A stretch of DNA of 37,710 bases from Mycobacteriales bacterium (lineage in GTDB: Bacteria; Actinomycetota; Actinomycetes; JAFAQI01; DASSKL01): NCBI GenBank assembly GCA_035690485.1, contig DASSKL010000086.1, positions 1 through 37,710 on the forward strand, in the 5' to 3' direction. Shown in pieces: positions 27,169-34,665 of the stretch. The translations under genes were made by a program, and so were the position numbers. Within the stretch, counting starts at the first letter, position 1; each line of letters starts with the position of its first letter. The notes beneath the pieces are model-generated. The model was not told the DNA's origin, ran no database searches, and saw only the letters and a list, made by a program, of their open reading frames with translations.

Positions 27169-27999
27169 GTGGATGCCCCGCCCCCGATCGATCCCGACCG
27201 GCTGCCCCCGGCGACCGAACGCCTCGAGCAGGACCGTGCGCCGGAGCGCGCCGCCCCGGCACCGGAGAAGCGGCGCGGCCCGGTCACCCTGCGCCGCGGC
27301 CAGGTGCAGCCGACGACCACCGACCAGCGGCTGCTGGACACCCGTGGCCCGTCGGACTGGGTGCACACGGACCCGTGGCGGGTCCTGCGGATCCAGTCGG
27401 AGTTCGTCGAGGGCTTCGGGATGCTGGCCGAGCTGCCGGCGGCGGTCAGCGTGTTCGGCTCGGCGCGCACCAAGCCCGGGCACCCCGACTACGAGTTGGC
27501 GGAGCGGCTGGGCGGGGCGCTGGCGCGGGCCGGCTACCCGGTGATTACCGGCGGCGGCCCGGGGATCATGGAGGCGGTCAACAAGGGCGCCCTGGAGGCC
27601 GGGGGCCTCTCGGTCGGGCTCGGTATCGAGCTGCCCTTCGAGCAGGGCATCAACGACTACGTCGACATCGGCATCCACTTCCGCTACTTCTTCGCCCGCA
27701 AGACGATGTTCGTGAAGTACGCGATCGGCTTCTGCGTGCTGCCCGGCGGCTTCGGCACGATGGACGAGCTCTTCGAGGCGCTCACGCTGGTCCAGACGAA
27801 GAAGGTCACGTCGTTCCCGGTGGTGCTTCTCGGCACGTCCTACTGGGGCGGGCTGGTCGAGTGGCTGCGGCAGTCGATGCTGACCACCGAGAAGGTCGCC
27901 CGCGAGGACCTCGACCTGATCACGCTGACGGACGACCCCGACGAGGCGGTGCGGGTGATCCGGAAGGCCGAGCGCGAGCACCCGTCGGCGAGGTCCTGA
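27169..27999 (+). CDS. LOG-family (TIGR00730-type) protein 1, long form
   Basis: A 276-residue Rossmann-fold protein of the LOG family (cytokinin riboside 5'-monophosphate phosphoribohydrolase and related nucleotide hydrolases). Hallmarks are SVFGSART, ITGGGPGIMEAVNKGA and PGGFGTMDELFE, the nucleotide/phosphate-binding and catalytic loops (Glu in GGFGTMDE). The first 60 residues are a Pro/Ala/Arg-rich extension (PPPIDPDRLPPATERLEQDRAPERAAP) missing from short LOG proteins. Likely activity: release of a base from a nucleoside monophosphate, substrate unproven. GTG start chosen because it follows a leaderless-type -10 box. It is followed with no gap by a second LOG gene. Confidence 0.88.
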   Translation: MDAPPPIDPDRLPPATERLEQDRAPERAAPAPEKRRGPVTLRRGQVQPTTTDQRLLDTRGPSDWVHTDPWRVLRIQSEFVEGFGMLAELPAAVSVFGSARTKPGHPDYELAERLGGALARAGYPVITGGGPGIMEAVNKGALEAGGLSVGLGIELPFEQGINDYVDIGIHFRYFFARKTMFVKYAIGFCVLPGGFGTMDELFEALTLVQTKKVTSFPVVLLGTSYWGGLVEWLRQSMLTTEKVAREDLDLITLTDDPDEAVRVIRKAEREHPSARS

Positions 28000-28587
28000 G
28001 TGGCGTCGATCTGTGTGTTCTGCGCCTCCAGCGAGGCGATCCCGCACCGCTACATCGAGCTCGCCGCGCAGGTCGGCACCGAGCTGGCCCGCCGCGGGCA
28101 CTCGCTCGTGACCGGGGGCGGCTCGGTCTCGTGCATGGGTGCGGTGGCCCGGGCCGCCCGGGCCGGCGGGGCGCGCACGGTCGGTGTGATCCCCCGGGCG
28201 CTGCTCGACAAGGAGGTCGCCGACCACGAGAGCGACGAGCTCGTGATCTCCGAGGACATGCGCCGCCGCAAGGGGGAGATGGACCGCCGGTCCGACGCCT
28301 TTCTCACCTTGCCGGGCGGGATCGGCACGCTGGAGGAGCTCACCGAGGTCTGGGTGGCCCACACGCTGCGCATGCACGTCAAGCCGGTCGTCGTGCTCGA
28401 TCCCGACGGGCTGTTCGACCCGTTGCGCGAGCAGGTGACCCGGCTGGTCGACCTGGGCTTCGCGCGGGCCTCGGTCTGGGGCGCCGTGTCGTGGGTCCAC
28501 TCGGTCGACGACGCGTTCGCCGCACTCGAGGGGCCGGCGCCCACGCTGCCGCCCGCGCCGGCCGAGATCCTCGAGGCCGAGCCCTGA
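28000..28587 (+). CDS. LOG-family (TIGR00730-type) protein 2, short form
   Basis: A 195-residue LOG-family protein starting with GTG directly after the stop of the first one. Motifs: VFCASSEAIPHRY, VTGGGSVSCMGAVARAA, RRKGEMDRRSDAFLTLPGGIGTLEELTEVW (catalytic PGGxGTxxE). This is the canonical short LOG architecture, like Rv1205, which lies at the same place near dapE and folP2 in Mycobacterium and makes free adenine-type bases or cytokinins. The glycine-rich loop reads GGGSVSCMG instead of the usual GGGxxGxMG, so it keeps the overall pattern with a substitution. It and folP2 are convergent with 3 bases between stops. Confidence 0.88.
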   Translation: MASICVFCASSEAIPHRYIELAAQVGTELARRGHSLVTGGGSVSCMGAVARAARAGGARTVGVIPRALLDKEVADHESDELVISEDMRRRKGEMDRRSDAFLTLPGGIGTLEELTEVWVAHTLRMHVKPVVVLDPDGLFDPLREQVTRLVDLGFARASVWGAVSWVHSVDDAFAALEGPAPTLPPAPAEILEAEP

Positions 28588-28590
28588 GGC

Positions 28591-29541
28591 TCAGGCGAGG
28601 CCACGGCGGTTCAGCGCCGGCTCCCGGTCGCCCTTGATGGTCGCGACCATGTCGAGACACTGCTTGGTGGCCACCACGTCGTGGGCCCGGAAGATCCGCG
28701 CCCCGAGCCACGCGCTCACCGCGGTGGTCGCGAGCGTGCCGGTCAGCCGCTCATCGACCGGCAGGTCGAGCGTCTCGCCCACGAAGTCCTTGCGCGACAG
28801 CGCGACCAACACCGGCCAGCCGGTCGCCACCAGCTCGTCGAGGCGACGTGTCACGAGCAGCGAGTGGCGGGTGTTCTTCCCGAAGTCGTGACCCGGGTCG
28901 ATGATCACCGCGTCCGGCCGGACCCCCGCTGCCACCGCCCGCTCGGCCATCGCGGTCAGCGTCGCGACCACGTCGGCGACGACGTCGGCGTACGCCGCGC
29001 GATGTGGGTCGGTCCGCGGCGGCAGGTGCCCGGCGTGCGTGCAGACCAGTCCGACGCCCGCGGCGGCCACGACCGCCGGCAGCTCCGGGTCGGGACCTTC
29101 CCACGCGTCGTTGATCAGGTCGGCGCCGGCCTCGATGCAGGCCGAGGCCACCGACGCCCGCCAGGTGTCGACGCTGATCACGACGTCGGGGTGGGCGGCC
29201 CGCACCGCGGCGACGACGTCGACGACCCGGGCGATCTCCTCGGCAACGCCGACCTCCGCGCCCTGGCCGGCCTTCACCCCGCCGATGTCCACGATGCCCG
29301 CGCCGGCGGCGACCGCCCGTGACGCCGCCTCGACGGCGGCCCCGAGCGCGAACGTCGCTCCCTTGTCGAAGAAGGAGTCCGGCGTGCGGTTGACGATCGC
29401 CATCACGACCGGCTCGCGGACGGCGAACTCGCGGCGCCCGAGCCGCAGCGGCCCGGGAGAGCGGCCGCGGTCACCGGGCCCGATCTCGCCGACCGGGTCG
29501 GGCGGCTCGGGCCGCATCGCCTGCTCGGACGGTTCGTGCAT
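28591..29541 (-). CDS. folP2: Dihydropteroate synthase-like protein, FolP2 type
   Basis: A 316-residue TIM-barrel protein of the dihydropteroate synthase family. Conserved parts are VMAIVNRTPDSFFDKGATF (about 46-64), VDIGGVKAGQG (84-94), ISVDTWRA, LINDAWEG, IIDPGHDFGKNTRHS, LVALSRKDFVGETL and FRAHDV. True FolP1 has GGESTRPGA in the second loop, which binds the pteridine/pABA; here it is GGVKAGQG, as in mycobacterial FolP2. FolP2 of M. leprae is reported to lack dihydropteroate synthase activity, so this one may also have another role. Position next to LOG, DivIVA-like and tag genes copies the Rv1207 neighbourhood. Start ATG 29541; ATG at 29517 is an alternative. Confidence 0.88.
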   Translation of the reverse strand: MHEPSEQAMRPEPPDPVGEIGPGDRGRSPGPLRLGRREFAVREPVVMAIVNRTPDSFFDKGATFALGAAVEAASRAVAAGAGIVDIGGVKAGQGAEVGVAEEIARVVDVVAAVRAAHPDVVISVDTWRASVASACIEAGADLINDAWEGPDPELPAVVAAAGVGLVCTHAGHLPPRTDPHRAAYADVVADVVATLTAMAERAVAAGVRPDAVIIDPGHDFGKNTRHSLLVTRRLDELVATGWPVLVALSRKDFVGETLDLPVDERLTGTLATTAVSAWLGARIFRAHDVVATKQCLDMVATIKGDREPALNRRGLA

Positions 29542-29555
29542 GACACCATCGAAGC

Positions 29556-29867
29556 GTGCTCGCGGTCGGGATCCTCGTGGCGGTCCTCGTCGTGGGTGCC
29601 ATCGTCGTGGTGGCGGTCGGCCGCGGCGACGTGATGGCCGACGCGCCGCCCGACCGGCCCGACCCGGGGCTGCCCGACCACCGGCCGATCGCCGCGGCCG
29701 ACCTGCCCCGGCTGCGCTTCTCGATGGGCCTGCGCGGCTACCGCATGAACGAGGTCGACGCCGCGCTCGAGCGCATCGGCTCCGCGATGGCCGGCCTCGA
29801 GCAGGAGGTCGCCGAGCTGCGGGTCCTCGCCCGGCGCACGCCTCCCGCCAAGCCGCCGACCCCGTGA
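29556..29867 (+). CDS. Small membrane-anchored DivIVA-domain protein (Rv1209-like)
   Basis: A 103-residue protein with one N-terminal helix (about 2-22) followed by a flexible Pro/Asp-rich segment (25-48) and a DivIVA-like motif, RFSMGLRGYRMNEVDAALERI (about 53-73), leading to a short coiled coil (75-93). The DivIVA-type N-terminal motif binds curved membrane or the pole/septum in actinobacteria. Its place between folP2 and tag is like Rv1209. The GTG start is 14 bases from the folP2 start on the other strand; CACCAT ends 6 bases before it. It overlaps tag by GTGA, so the two are coupled. Confidence 0.8.
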   Translation: MLAVGILVAVLVVGAIVVVAVGRGDVMADAPPDRPDPGLPDHRPIAAADLPRLRFSMGLRGYRMNEVDAALERIGSAMAGLEQEVAELRVLARRTPPAKPPTP

Positions 29868-30409
29868 GCCTCGTCGACGGGCGCTGCCCGTGGGCGACCA
29901 CCCCCGACTACGTCGTCTACCACGACGAGGAGTGGGGCCGGCCGCTGCACGGCGACGACGCGATGTTCGAACGGCTCGCGCTCGAGGCGTTCCAGTCCGG
30001 GTTGTCGTGGCTGACGATCCTGCGCAAGCGGCCGGCCTTCCGGGCGGCGTTCGACGGCTTCTCGATCGCGAAGGTCGCGGCGTACGACGACTCCGACACG
30101 GCCCGCCTGCTGGCCGACGCCGGCATCATCCGCAACCGGGCGAAGATCGAGGCGGCGATCGCCAACGCGCGGGTCGCGGCCGAGCAGCCGGAGGGGTTGT
30201 CGGCCCTGCTCTGGTCGTTCGCGCCGACAGGCCGCCAGGCGGTGCGGCGTACGGTCGCCGACATCCCCGCCGTGAGCGCCGAGTCGACGGCGATGGCGAA
30301 GGAGCTCAAGCGGCGCGGATTCCGGTTCGTCGGGCCGACGACCGCCTACGCGCTCATGCAGGCGACCGGCATGGTCAACGACCACCTCGCGGGGTGCGTC
30401 GCCCGCTGA
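29864..30409 (+). CDS. tag: DNA-3-methyladenine glycosylase I
   Basis: A 181-residue HhH-GPD-type repair enzyme that excises 3-methyladenine from DNA. Characteristic features: CPWATT near the N-terminus (zinc cysteine), YHDEEWGRPLHGDDAMFERLALEAFQSGLSW (catalytic-pocket residues Glu and Trp), ILRKRPAFRAAFDGF, RNRAKIEAAIANA and the C-terminal FRFVGPTTAYALMQATGMVNDHLAGC with the second zinc-binding His/Cys. Length matches E. coli Tag (187). GTG start overlapping the DivIVA-like stop. Confidence 0.94.
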   Translation: MSLVDGRCPWATTPDYVVYHDEEWGRPLHGDDAMFERLALEAFQSGLSWLTILRKRPAFRAAFDGFSIAKVAAYDDSDTARLLADAGIIRNRAKIEAAIANARVAAEQPEGLSALLWSFAPTGRQAVRRTVADIPAVSAESTAMAKELKRRGFRFVGPTTAYALMQATGMVNDHLAGCVAR

Positions 30410-30466
30410 GGCGATCGCCGGTCGGCTCGCCGGTTGCGTCGCCGGCTGGCGACCGGTTGCGCGCCC

Positions 30467-30472
30467 TACCCT
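30467..30472 (+). promoter_or_regulatory. Candidate -10 box (TACCCT), leaderless membrane-protein gene
   Basis: TACCCT ends 6 bases before the GTG at 30479 with no ribosome-binding site, another likely leaderless start and the likely promoter of the glycan gene cluster. Confidence 0.45.
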
Positions 30473-30478
30473 CGACCG

Positions 30479-31459
30479 GTGAGCGTGCCCGCCCCCCAGC
30501 CGGAGGTCGACTCGGCGACCCCGCCGGCCCCGACGCCGGCACGGCCGTCGCGGCGCGACACGCTCCTGACCCTCGGCCGGCGGCTCTACGCGGTCGCGAT
30601 GGTCGGCCTGCTGATCTTCGTGCTGGTCGACAAGCGCGACGACCTGGTGCGGGTGGCGAGCGGCGCGCGGCCGTGGGTGCTGGTCGCGGTGTGCGTGACG
30701 ACGTTCGGGCAGCTCGCGATCTCGAGCGCGTTCTGGTCGAGCGCGCTGCGCGGGTGGGGCTCGCCGGTCGGCTGGCCGGCCTGCTTCGACGCCACGCTCG
30801 CCAGCGCACCGACCCGCTACCTGCCGGGCGGCATCTGGTACGCCGTCGGCCGCGTGGCCATCCTCCGCCGGCGCGGCGCCCGCACCTCGACCCTCAGCGC
30901 GGTCGCCGCGCTGGAGATGGTGCTCGTGCCGGTCGTCGGCTTCGCGCTCGGCGGGCTGATGGTCGCGGCCGCGGCGGGCGACGCTCCACTGACCGCGCCC
31001 GGGCTGATCGCGGCGGTCGTGGTCCTGGCGGCGGTCAGCTCGCCGCCGGCGGTCAACCTCGCGCTGCGGCTGCTCGCCCGCTGGCGTGGCACGACCCACG
31101 AGCCGCTGACCTGGGCGCTGCACCTGCGGCTGGTCGGCTGGACGGTCGCGGTGTGGATCTTCCAGGCGTTCAACTTCGCGCTCTACCTGATCGCGTTCCC
31201 CAACGTGCACGTCGGCGGGCCGGTCGAGGTCGCGGGCGCCTACATGATCGCCTGGGGGGTGGGCTGGCTGGCGATCTTCGCGCCGCAGGGGCTCGGCGTG
31301 TTCGAGGCCACGCTGACCACGATCCTGGTCGGCCACACCGCGGCCGGGCTGGCGCTGGTCGTGGGCGGCTACCGGGCGGTGATCGCCGTACGCGACGCCA
31401 TCGGCTACGCCGGCGCGCTGCTCGCGCGCCGCGTGCACCCCCTGCCGGAACCCTCGTGA
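30479..31459 (+). CDS. Polytopic membrane protein, LPG-synthase/flippase-like (UPF0104-type)
   Basis: A 326-residue membrane protein with a Pro/Ala-rich cytosolic N-terminus (1-25) and about eight hydrophobic helices from residue 34 onward. The pattern RYLPGGIWYAVGRVAILRRRG, then a central helix pair and GWLAIFAPQGLGVFEATLTTILVG near the end, matches the transmembrane half of lysylphosphatidylglycerol synthases and the related UPF0104 group, which move or handle lipid-linked molecules. In this cluster it could help transfer a lipid-linked glycan or its precursor; this is inference. GTG start supported by the upstream TACCCT box. It ends 64 bases before the DUF2142-type gene. Confidence 0.75.
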   Translation: MSVPAPQPEVDSATPPAPTPARPSRRDTLLTLGRRLYAVAMVGLLIFVLVDKRDDLVRVASGARPWVLVAVCVTTFGQLAISSAFWSSALRGWGSPVGWPACFDATLASAPTRYLPGGIWYAVGRVAILRRRGARTSTLSAVAALEMVLVPVVGFALGGLMVAAAAGDAPLTAPGLIAAVVVLAAVSSPPAVNLALRLLARWRGTTHEPLTWALHLRLVGWTVAVWIFQAFNFALYLIAFPNVHVGGPVEVAGAYMIAWGVGWLAIFAPQGLGVFEATLTTILVGHTAAGLALVVGGYRAVIAVRDAIGYAGALLARRVHPLPEPS

Positions 31460-31523
31460 TCACCGAAAACCCTTCGGCGAGCGACCGAGCGGCTGCCCGG
31501 ATGATGGGGCAACCCGTGCGAGC

Positions 31524-33311
31524 ATGGCTCACGCCATGAGCCAGCCGTCTCGCGCCGCCTTCCGCTGGCGCGATCTCGTCGTCGGGGTGCCGCTGGCGGT
31601 GTGGCTGGTGACGGTCACGTTCGGGGCGGTGCTCGCCGCGTGGACCGTGCTGACCCCGGCCTACCAGGCGCCTGACGAGCCCAACCACGTCGACCGCGTG
31701 ATCGCCACCGCGCACGGGCACGTGCTGATCCCGCCGAAGAGCCGGCACACCGGCATCGGGATCGTGCGTTCCGAACACGTCGCCGGCGTCCCGAGCTGCT
31801 GCCCTCCGCCGGCCGGTCAGCCGCTCGAGCTCGACGAGGCCCCGCCCCACGACCGGCGGCCGAGCATCGCCTCGCTCGGCGGCGGCGCCCAGCAGCCGGG
31901 CACCGACGTCAACCAGATCACCGCCCACCCGCCGCTCTACTACCTGTGGGAAGGTGCGATCGCCAAGGCGCTGCCCGACTCCTGGCCCTACGACAAGACG
32001 CTGGAGGGGCTGCGGTTCGCGAGCCTGCTGCTGGTGGTTCCGCTGCCCCTGCTGACCTACGCCGCCGCGCGCCGGCTCGCCGGTCCCGGCCCGGTCCCCG
32101 TCACGGCGGCGGTCCTGCCCCTGGCCATCCCGATGCTCGGCCACCTCGGCGCGTCGGTCACGAACGACTCGCTGCTCGTCCTGCTCGGCGGGCTGCTGAC
32201 CGTGCTCACGGCCTACGTCGCCACCGGCGACACCTCGCGGCGTACCGCCGCCTGGACCGGGGTGGTGCTGGCGGCTGCTCTGCTGACCAAGGCGTTCGGC
32301 TTCATCGGGTTCTTCGGGGTGGCCATGGCCTACGCCGTCGCCTGGGCGCGTGCACTGCGGGCCCGGAAGCCCGAAGCCGCGCCGCCCGGCCCGGCGGCAC
32401 GGGCGCGTGCGGCGCTCGCGGGCACCGGCCGGCACGCGGCCGAGCGGGTCTCCGGGCGGGTCGGGCTCGCCGGGCGCAGCCCGCTCGTCGGGCGGGCACC
32501 GCTCGGTGGCGCGATCATCGCGATCGGGCTCGGCGTGCTGGGCGGCGGGTGGTACTGGGCGCGCAACGCCGTCGTCTACGGCGCCGTGCAGCCCGACGGG
32601 GGCGCCTACGTCCCGCCGCCGGCGCCGCCGAGCTGGCACCCGAGCTTCTGGGGCTACTTCTTCCACGGCTACCCGTCGCGGCTGATGACGAGCTTCTTCG
32701 GCAACTTCGGCTGGCTGGCCGACCCGCTCCCCGGGGCCGTCGTGGCCGCGTCGGTGGCGGTGCTCCTGCTCGGGATAACCCTCTCGTTCAGGTTCAGACC
32801 TACGCGTGAACGGCCCTGGTCCTGGGCCGACGTGGCCGTGGTCGTGCTGCCGGCGTTCCTGCTCTTCTGGTCGGTCGGCTGGCAGGGCTGGCAGGGCTGG
32901 CGGCTGCGCGAGTCGATCGGGGCGGACCAGGGCCGCTACCTCTACTTCGGGTTGGCCGGCCTGCTGGTCGCCGTGGCGCTCGGCCTGTCGCGGCTGCCGC
33001 GGCCGGCCCGCCGGTGGGTGCCGCTGGGTGCGTACGCCGTGGCGGCGGCCTACCAGGCGTACGCCGCGCTCGACGTGCTCGACTTCTTCTGGGGGCCGCG
33101 GGCCAGCGACCTGGCCTACCAGATCCGCAACGCGGTCGCCTGGTCGGTGTGGAGCGGCTCCGAGCTCGCCGCTCTGGCCGGGCTGGCCACGGTGGTCGCG
33201 CTCTTCACGGCGTTCGCGCTCTGCCTTCCGGGCGAGCGGCCGGCGGGGCCACCGCGTCTTCATGATCGTGGGCGGTTGAGCCAGGCCCTGTCCGTCACGA
33301 GCCGCTCGTGA
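31524..33311 (+). CDS. Polytopic membrane glycosyltransferase-like protein (DUF2142-type)
   Basis: A 595-residue protein with about 12 membrane helices. It resembles DUF2142: an N-terminal helix followed by the motif YQAPDEPNHVDRV in the first extracytoplasmic loop (acidic residues typical of GT-C fold enzymes), later AHPPLYYL and the downstream GADQGRYLY loop. GT-C enzymes use polyprenyl-linked sugars outside the membrane, so it may glycosylate or extend a surface glycan. A long basic, Ala-rich cytoplasmic loop (about 285-330) is unusual. The end overlaps the epimerase start by GTGA, so translation is coupled. Start ATG 31524 or 31536 (MSQPS). Confidence 0.78.
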   Translation: MAHAMSQPSRAAFRWRDLVVGVPLAVWLVTVTFGAVLAAWTVLTPAYQAPDEPNHVDRVIATAHGHVLIPPKSRHTGIGIVRSEHVAGVPSCCPPPAGQPLELDEAPPHDRRPSIASLGGGAQQPGTDVNQITAHPPLYYLWEGAIAKALPDSWPYDKTLEGLRFASLLLVVPLPLLTYAAARRLAGPGPVPVTAAVLPLAIPMLGHLGASVTNDSLLVLLGGLLTVLTAYVATGDTSRRTAAWTGVVLAAALLTKAFGFIGFFGVAMAYAVAWARALRARKPEAAPPGPAARARAALAGTGRHAAERVSGRVGLAGRSPLVGRAPLGGAIIAIGLGVLGGGWYWARNAVVYGAVQPDGGAYVPPPAPPSWHPSFWGYFFHGYPSRLMTSFFGNFGWLADPLPGAVVAASVAVLLLGITLSFRFRPTRERPWSWADVAVVVLPAFLLFWSVGWQGWQGWRLRESIGADQGRYLYFGLAGLLVAVALGLSRLPRPARRWVPLGAYAVAAAYQAYAALDVLDFFWGPRASDLAYQIRNAVAWSVWSGSELAALAGLATVVALFTAFALCLPGERPAGPPRLHDRGRLSQALSVTSRS

Positions 33312-34435
33312 TCACGCGAGGGCCACGCAATCGGCCGGCGGCTGACGGGCTCCACGTGTTCCTGGGCACCCAGGCCGAGATCATCAAGACCGCGCCGCTG
33401 ATGCGGCTCATGGACGCCCGGGGGGTGCCCTATCGGTTCATCGAGGCCGGGCAGCACGGCGCGCTGTCCGGCGAGCTGCGCGCCGAGCTCGGCGTACGCG
33501 CCCCCGACTTCAGCCTCGGCCACGGCACCGACGCGCAGACGATTCCGCAGGCGCTGCGCTGGGCGACCGGGCTCGTGGCCCAGCTGCCGGCCGGGGCGAG
33601 GCTGCGGCGTGAGGTCTTCGGTGGGCGCGGCGGCATCTGCGTCGTCCACGGCGACACCCCGTCGACGCTGCTCTCGACGCTCATGGCCCGCCGGGCCGGG
33701 CTGCGGGTCGCGCACATCGAGGCGGGGCTGCGCTCGCACCGGCTGCTGCACCCGTTCCCCGAGGAGATGATCCGGCTCGCGGTCATGCGCCTCGCCAACC
33801 TGCTGTTCGCGCCCGACGACGTGACCGTCGCCAACCTGACCGCGCTGCGCGTCCGCGGCGAGATCGTCCCGATCGGCGCCAACACGATGGTCGAGGCGCT
33901 GCGCTTCGCCGCGGGAGACACCGCCGTCGAGGGCGACGGTCCGGTGATCGTGACCCTGCACCGGGTCGAGAACCTCCACCAGCGCCGCCGCGTCGACCAG
34001 CTCGTCGAGGTCGTCGGCAAGATCGCGGCCGAGCGGCCGCTGATCTGGTTCCTGCACGGCCCGACCCGCCAGGCGTTCGCCCGCTACGGAGTCGACCTCA
34101 AGTTGAGGTCGATGGGCATCGACGCCCGACCGCTGGCGTCGCACGGGGAGTTCGCGAAGCTCCTGTGCCGCGCGCCGTACGTCATCACCGACGGCGGCAG
34201 CATGCAGGAGGAGTGCGCGGCGCTCGGCGTGCCGGTGCTGCTCTGGCGGCTCGAGACCGAGCGCACCGACGGGCTGGGCGCCAATGTGGTCGTCTCCCGC
34301 TACGACCCGGCGACCGTCGCGGCGTTCCTGGCCGACCCGCAGCGCTGGCGCCGGGAGCCCGCGCCGATGACCGCGAAGCCCTCGGAGCGGATCCTCGACG
34401 TGCTGCTCGACCGCCTCGCCGCACCGGCCCCGTGA
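33308..34435 (+). CDS. wecB: UDP-N-acetylglucosamine 2-epimerase (WecB type)
   Basis: A 375-residue GT-B-fold epimerase that interconverts UDP-GlcNAc and UDP-ManNAc. Hallmarks: GTQAEIIKTAPLMR near 20-33, VVHGDTPSTLLS, HIEAGLRS, PFPEEMIR, LHRVEN, HGPTRQAF, DGGSMQEECAALGVP and a following ETER, all of which match the hydrolysing/non-hydrolysing UDP-GlcNAc epimerase family. UDP-ManNAc would feed a linkage unit or ManNAc-containing wall polymer, in keeping with the pyruvyl transferase next door. It is GTGA-coupled to the DUF2142-type gene. The next gene begins more than 200 bases later, after a palindromic repeat. Confidence 0.92.
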   Translation: MITRGPRNRPAADGLHVFLGTQAEIIKTAPLMRLMDARGVPYRFIEAGQHGALSGELRAELGVRAPDFSLGHGTDAQTIPQALRWATGLVAQLPAGARLRREVFGGRGGICVVHGDTPSTLLSTLMARRAGLRVAHIEAGLRSHRLLHPFPEEMIRLAVMRLANLLFAPDDVTVANLTALRVRGEIVPIGANTMVEALRFAAGDTAVEGDGPVIVTLHRVENLHQRRRVDQLVEVVGKIAAERPLIWFLHGPTRQAFARYGVDLKLRSMGIDARPLASHGEFAKLLCRAPYVITDGGSMQEECAALGVPVLLWRLETERTDGLGANVVVSRYDPATVAAFLADPQRWRREPAPMTAKPSERILDVLLDRLAAPAP

Positions 34436-34498
34436 CATCGGCCTCGTCAGCCGGGGCGCGCAGGCGCGTCAGCCTGGCTGGTCCGCCCCCATTCCGCG

Positions 34499-34558
34499 AC
34501 TTGTCCGGCGTTGAGGGGGTCCCAGAGGCCCTTTCAGGCCCCTTGCTGGCGGACAAGT
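34499..34558. repeat. Palindromic element copy 3 (60 bp)
   Basis: Ends ACTTGTCCGGCG and TGGCGGACAAGT with partly complementary interior (GAGGGGGTC against GGCCCCTTG, and an AGGCC/GGCC core). The outer flanks TTCCGC and GCGGAA are also complementary, apart from one unpaired G. The left flank CATTCCGCG is like copy 1 (CTTTCCGCG). It lies between wecB and the CsaB-type gene, in the same direction, and is followed within 5 bases by a tandem array. Confidence 0.85.
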
Positions 34559-34563
34559 GCGGA

Positions 34564-34665
34564 AGATCGGATCCCCGGACGTCGGGGAGATCGGATCGCC
34601 GGACGTCGGGGAGGTCGGCTCAGTCGGCGAGATCGGCTCAGCCGGCGGGATCGGCCTCGTGAGCG
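34564..34665. repeat. Tandem repeats before or within the start of the CsaB-type gene
   Basis: Two 24-bp units starting AGATCGGATCCCCGGACG (34564-34587 and 34588-34611, one base different) followed by three 18-bp units (34612, 34630, 34648) of the same GATCGG-type. Lengths are multiples of three: in the frame of the following gene they read IGSPDVGE, IGSPDVGE, VGSVGE, IGSAGG. They may be non-coding or a variable N-terminus, depending on the start used. Confidence 0.8.
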
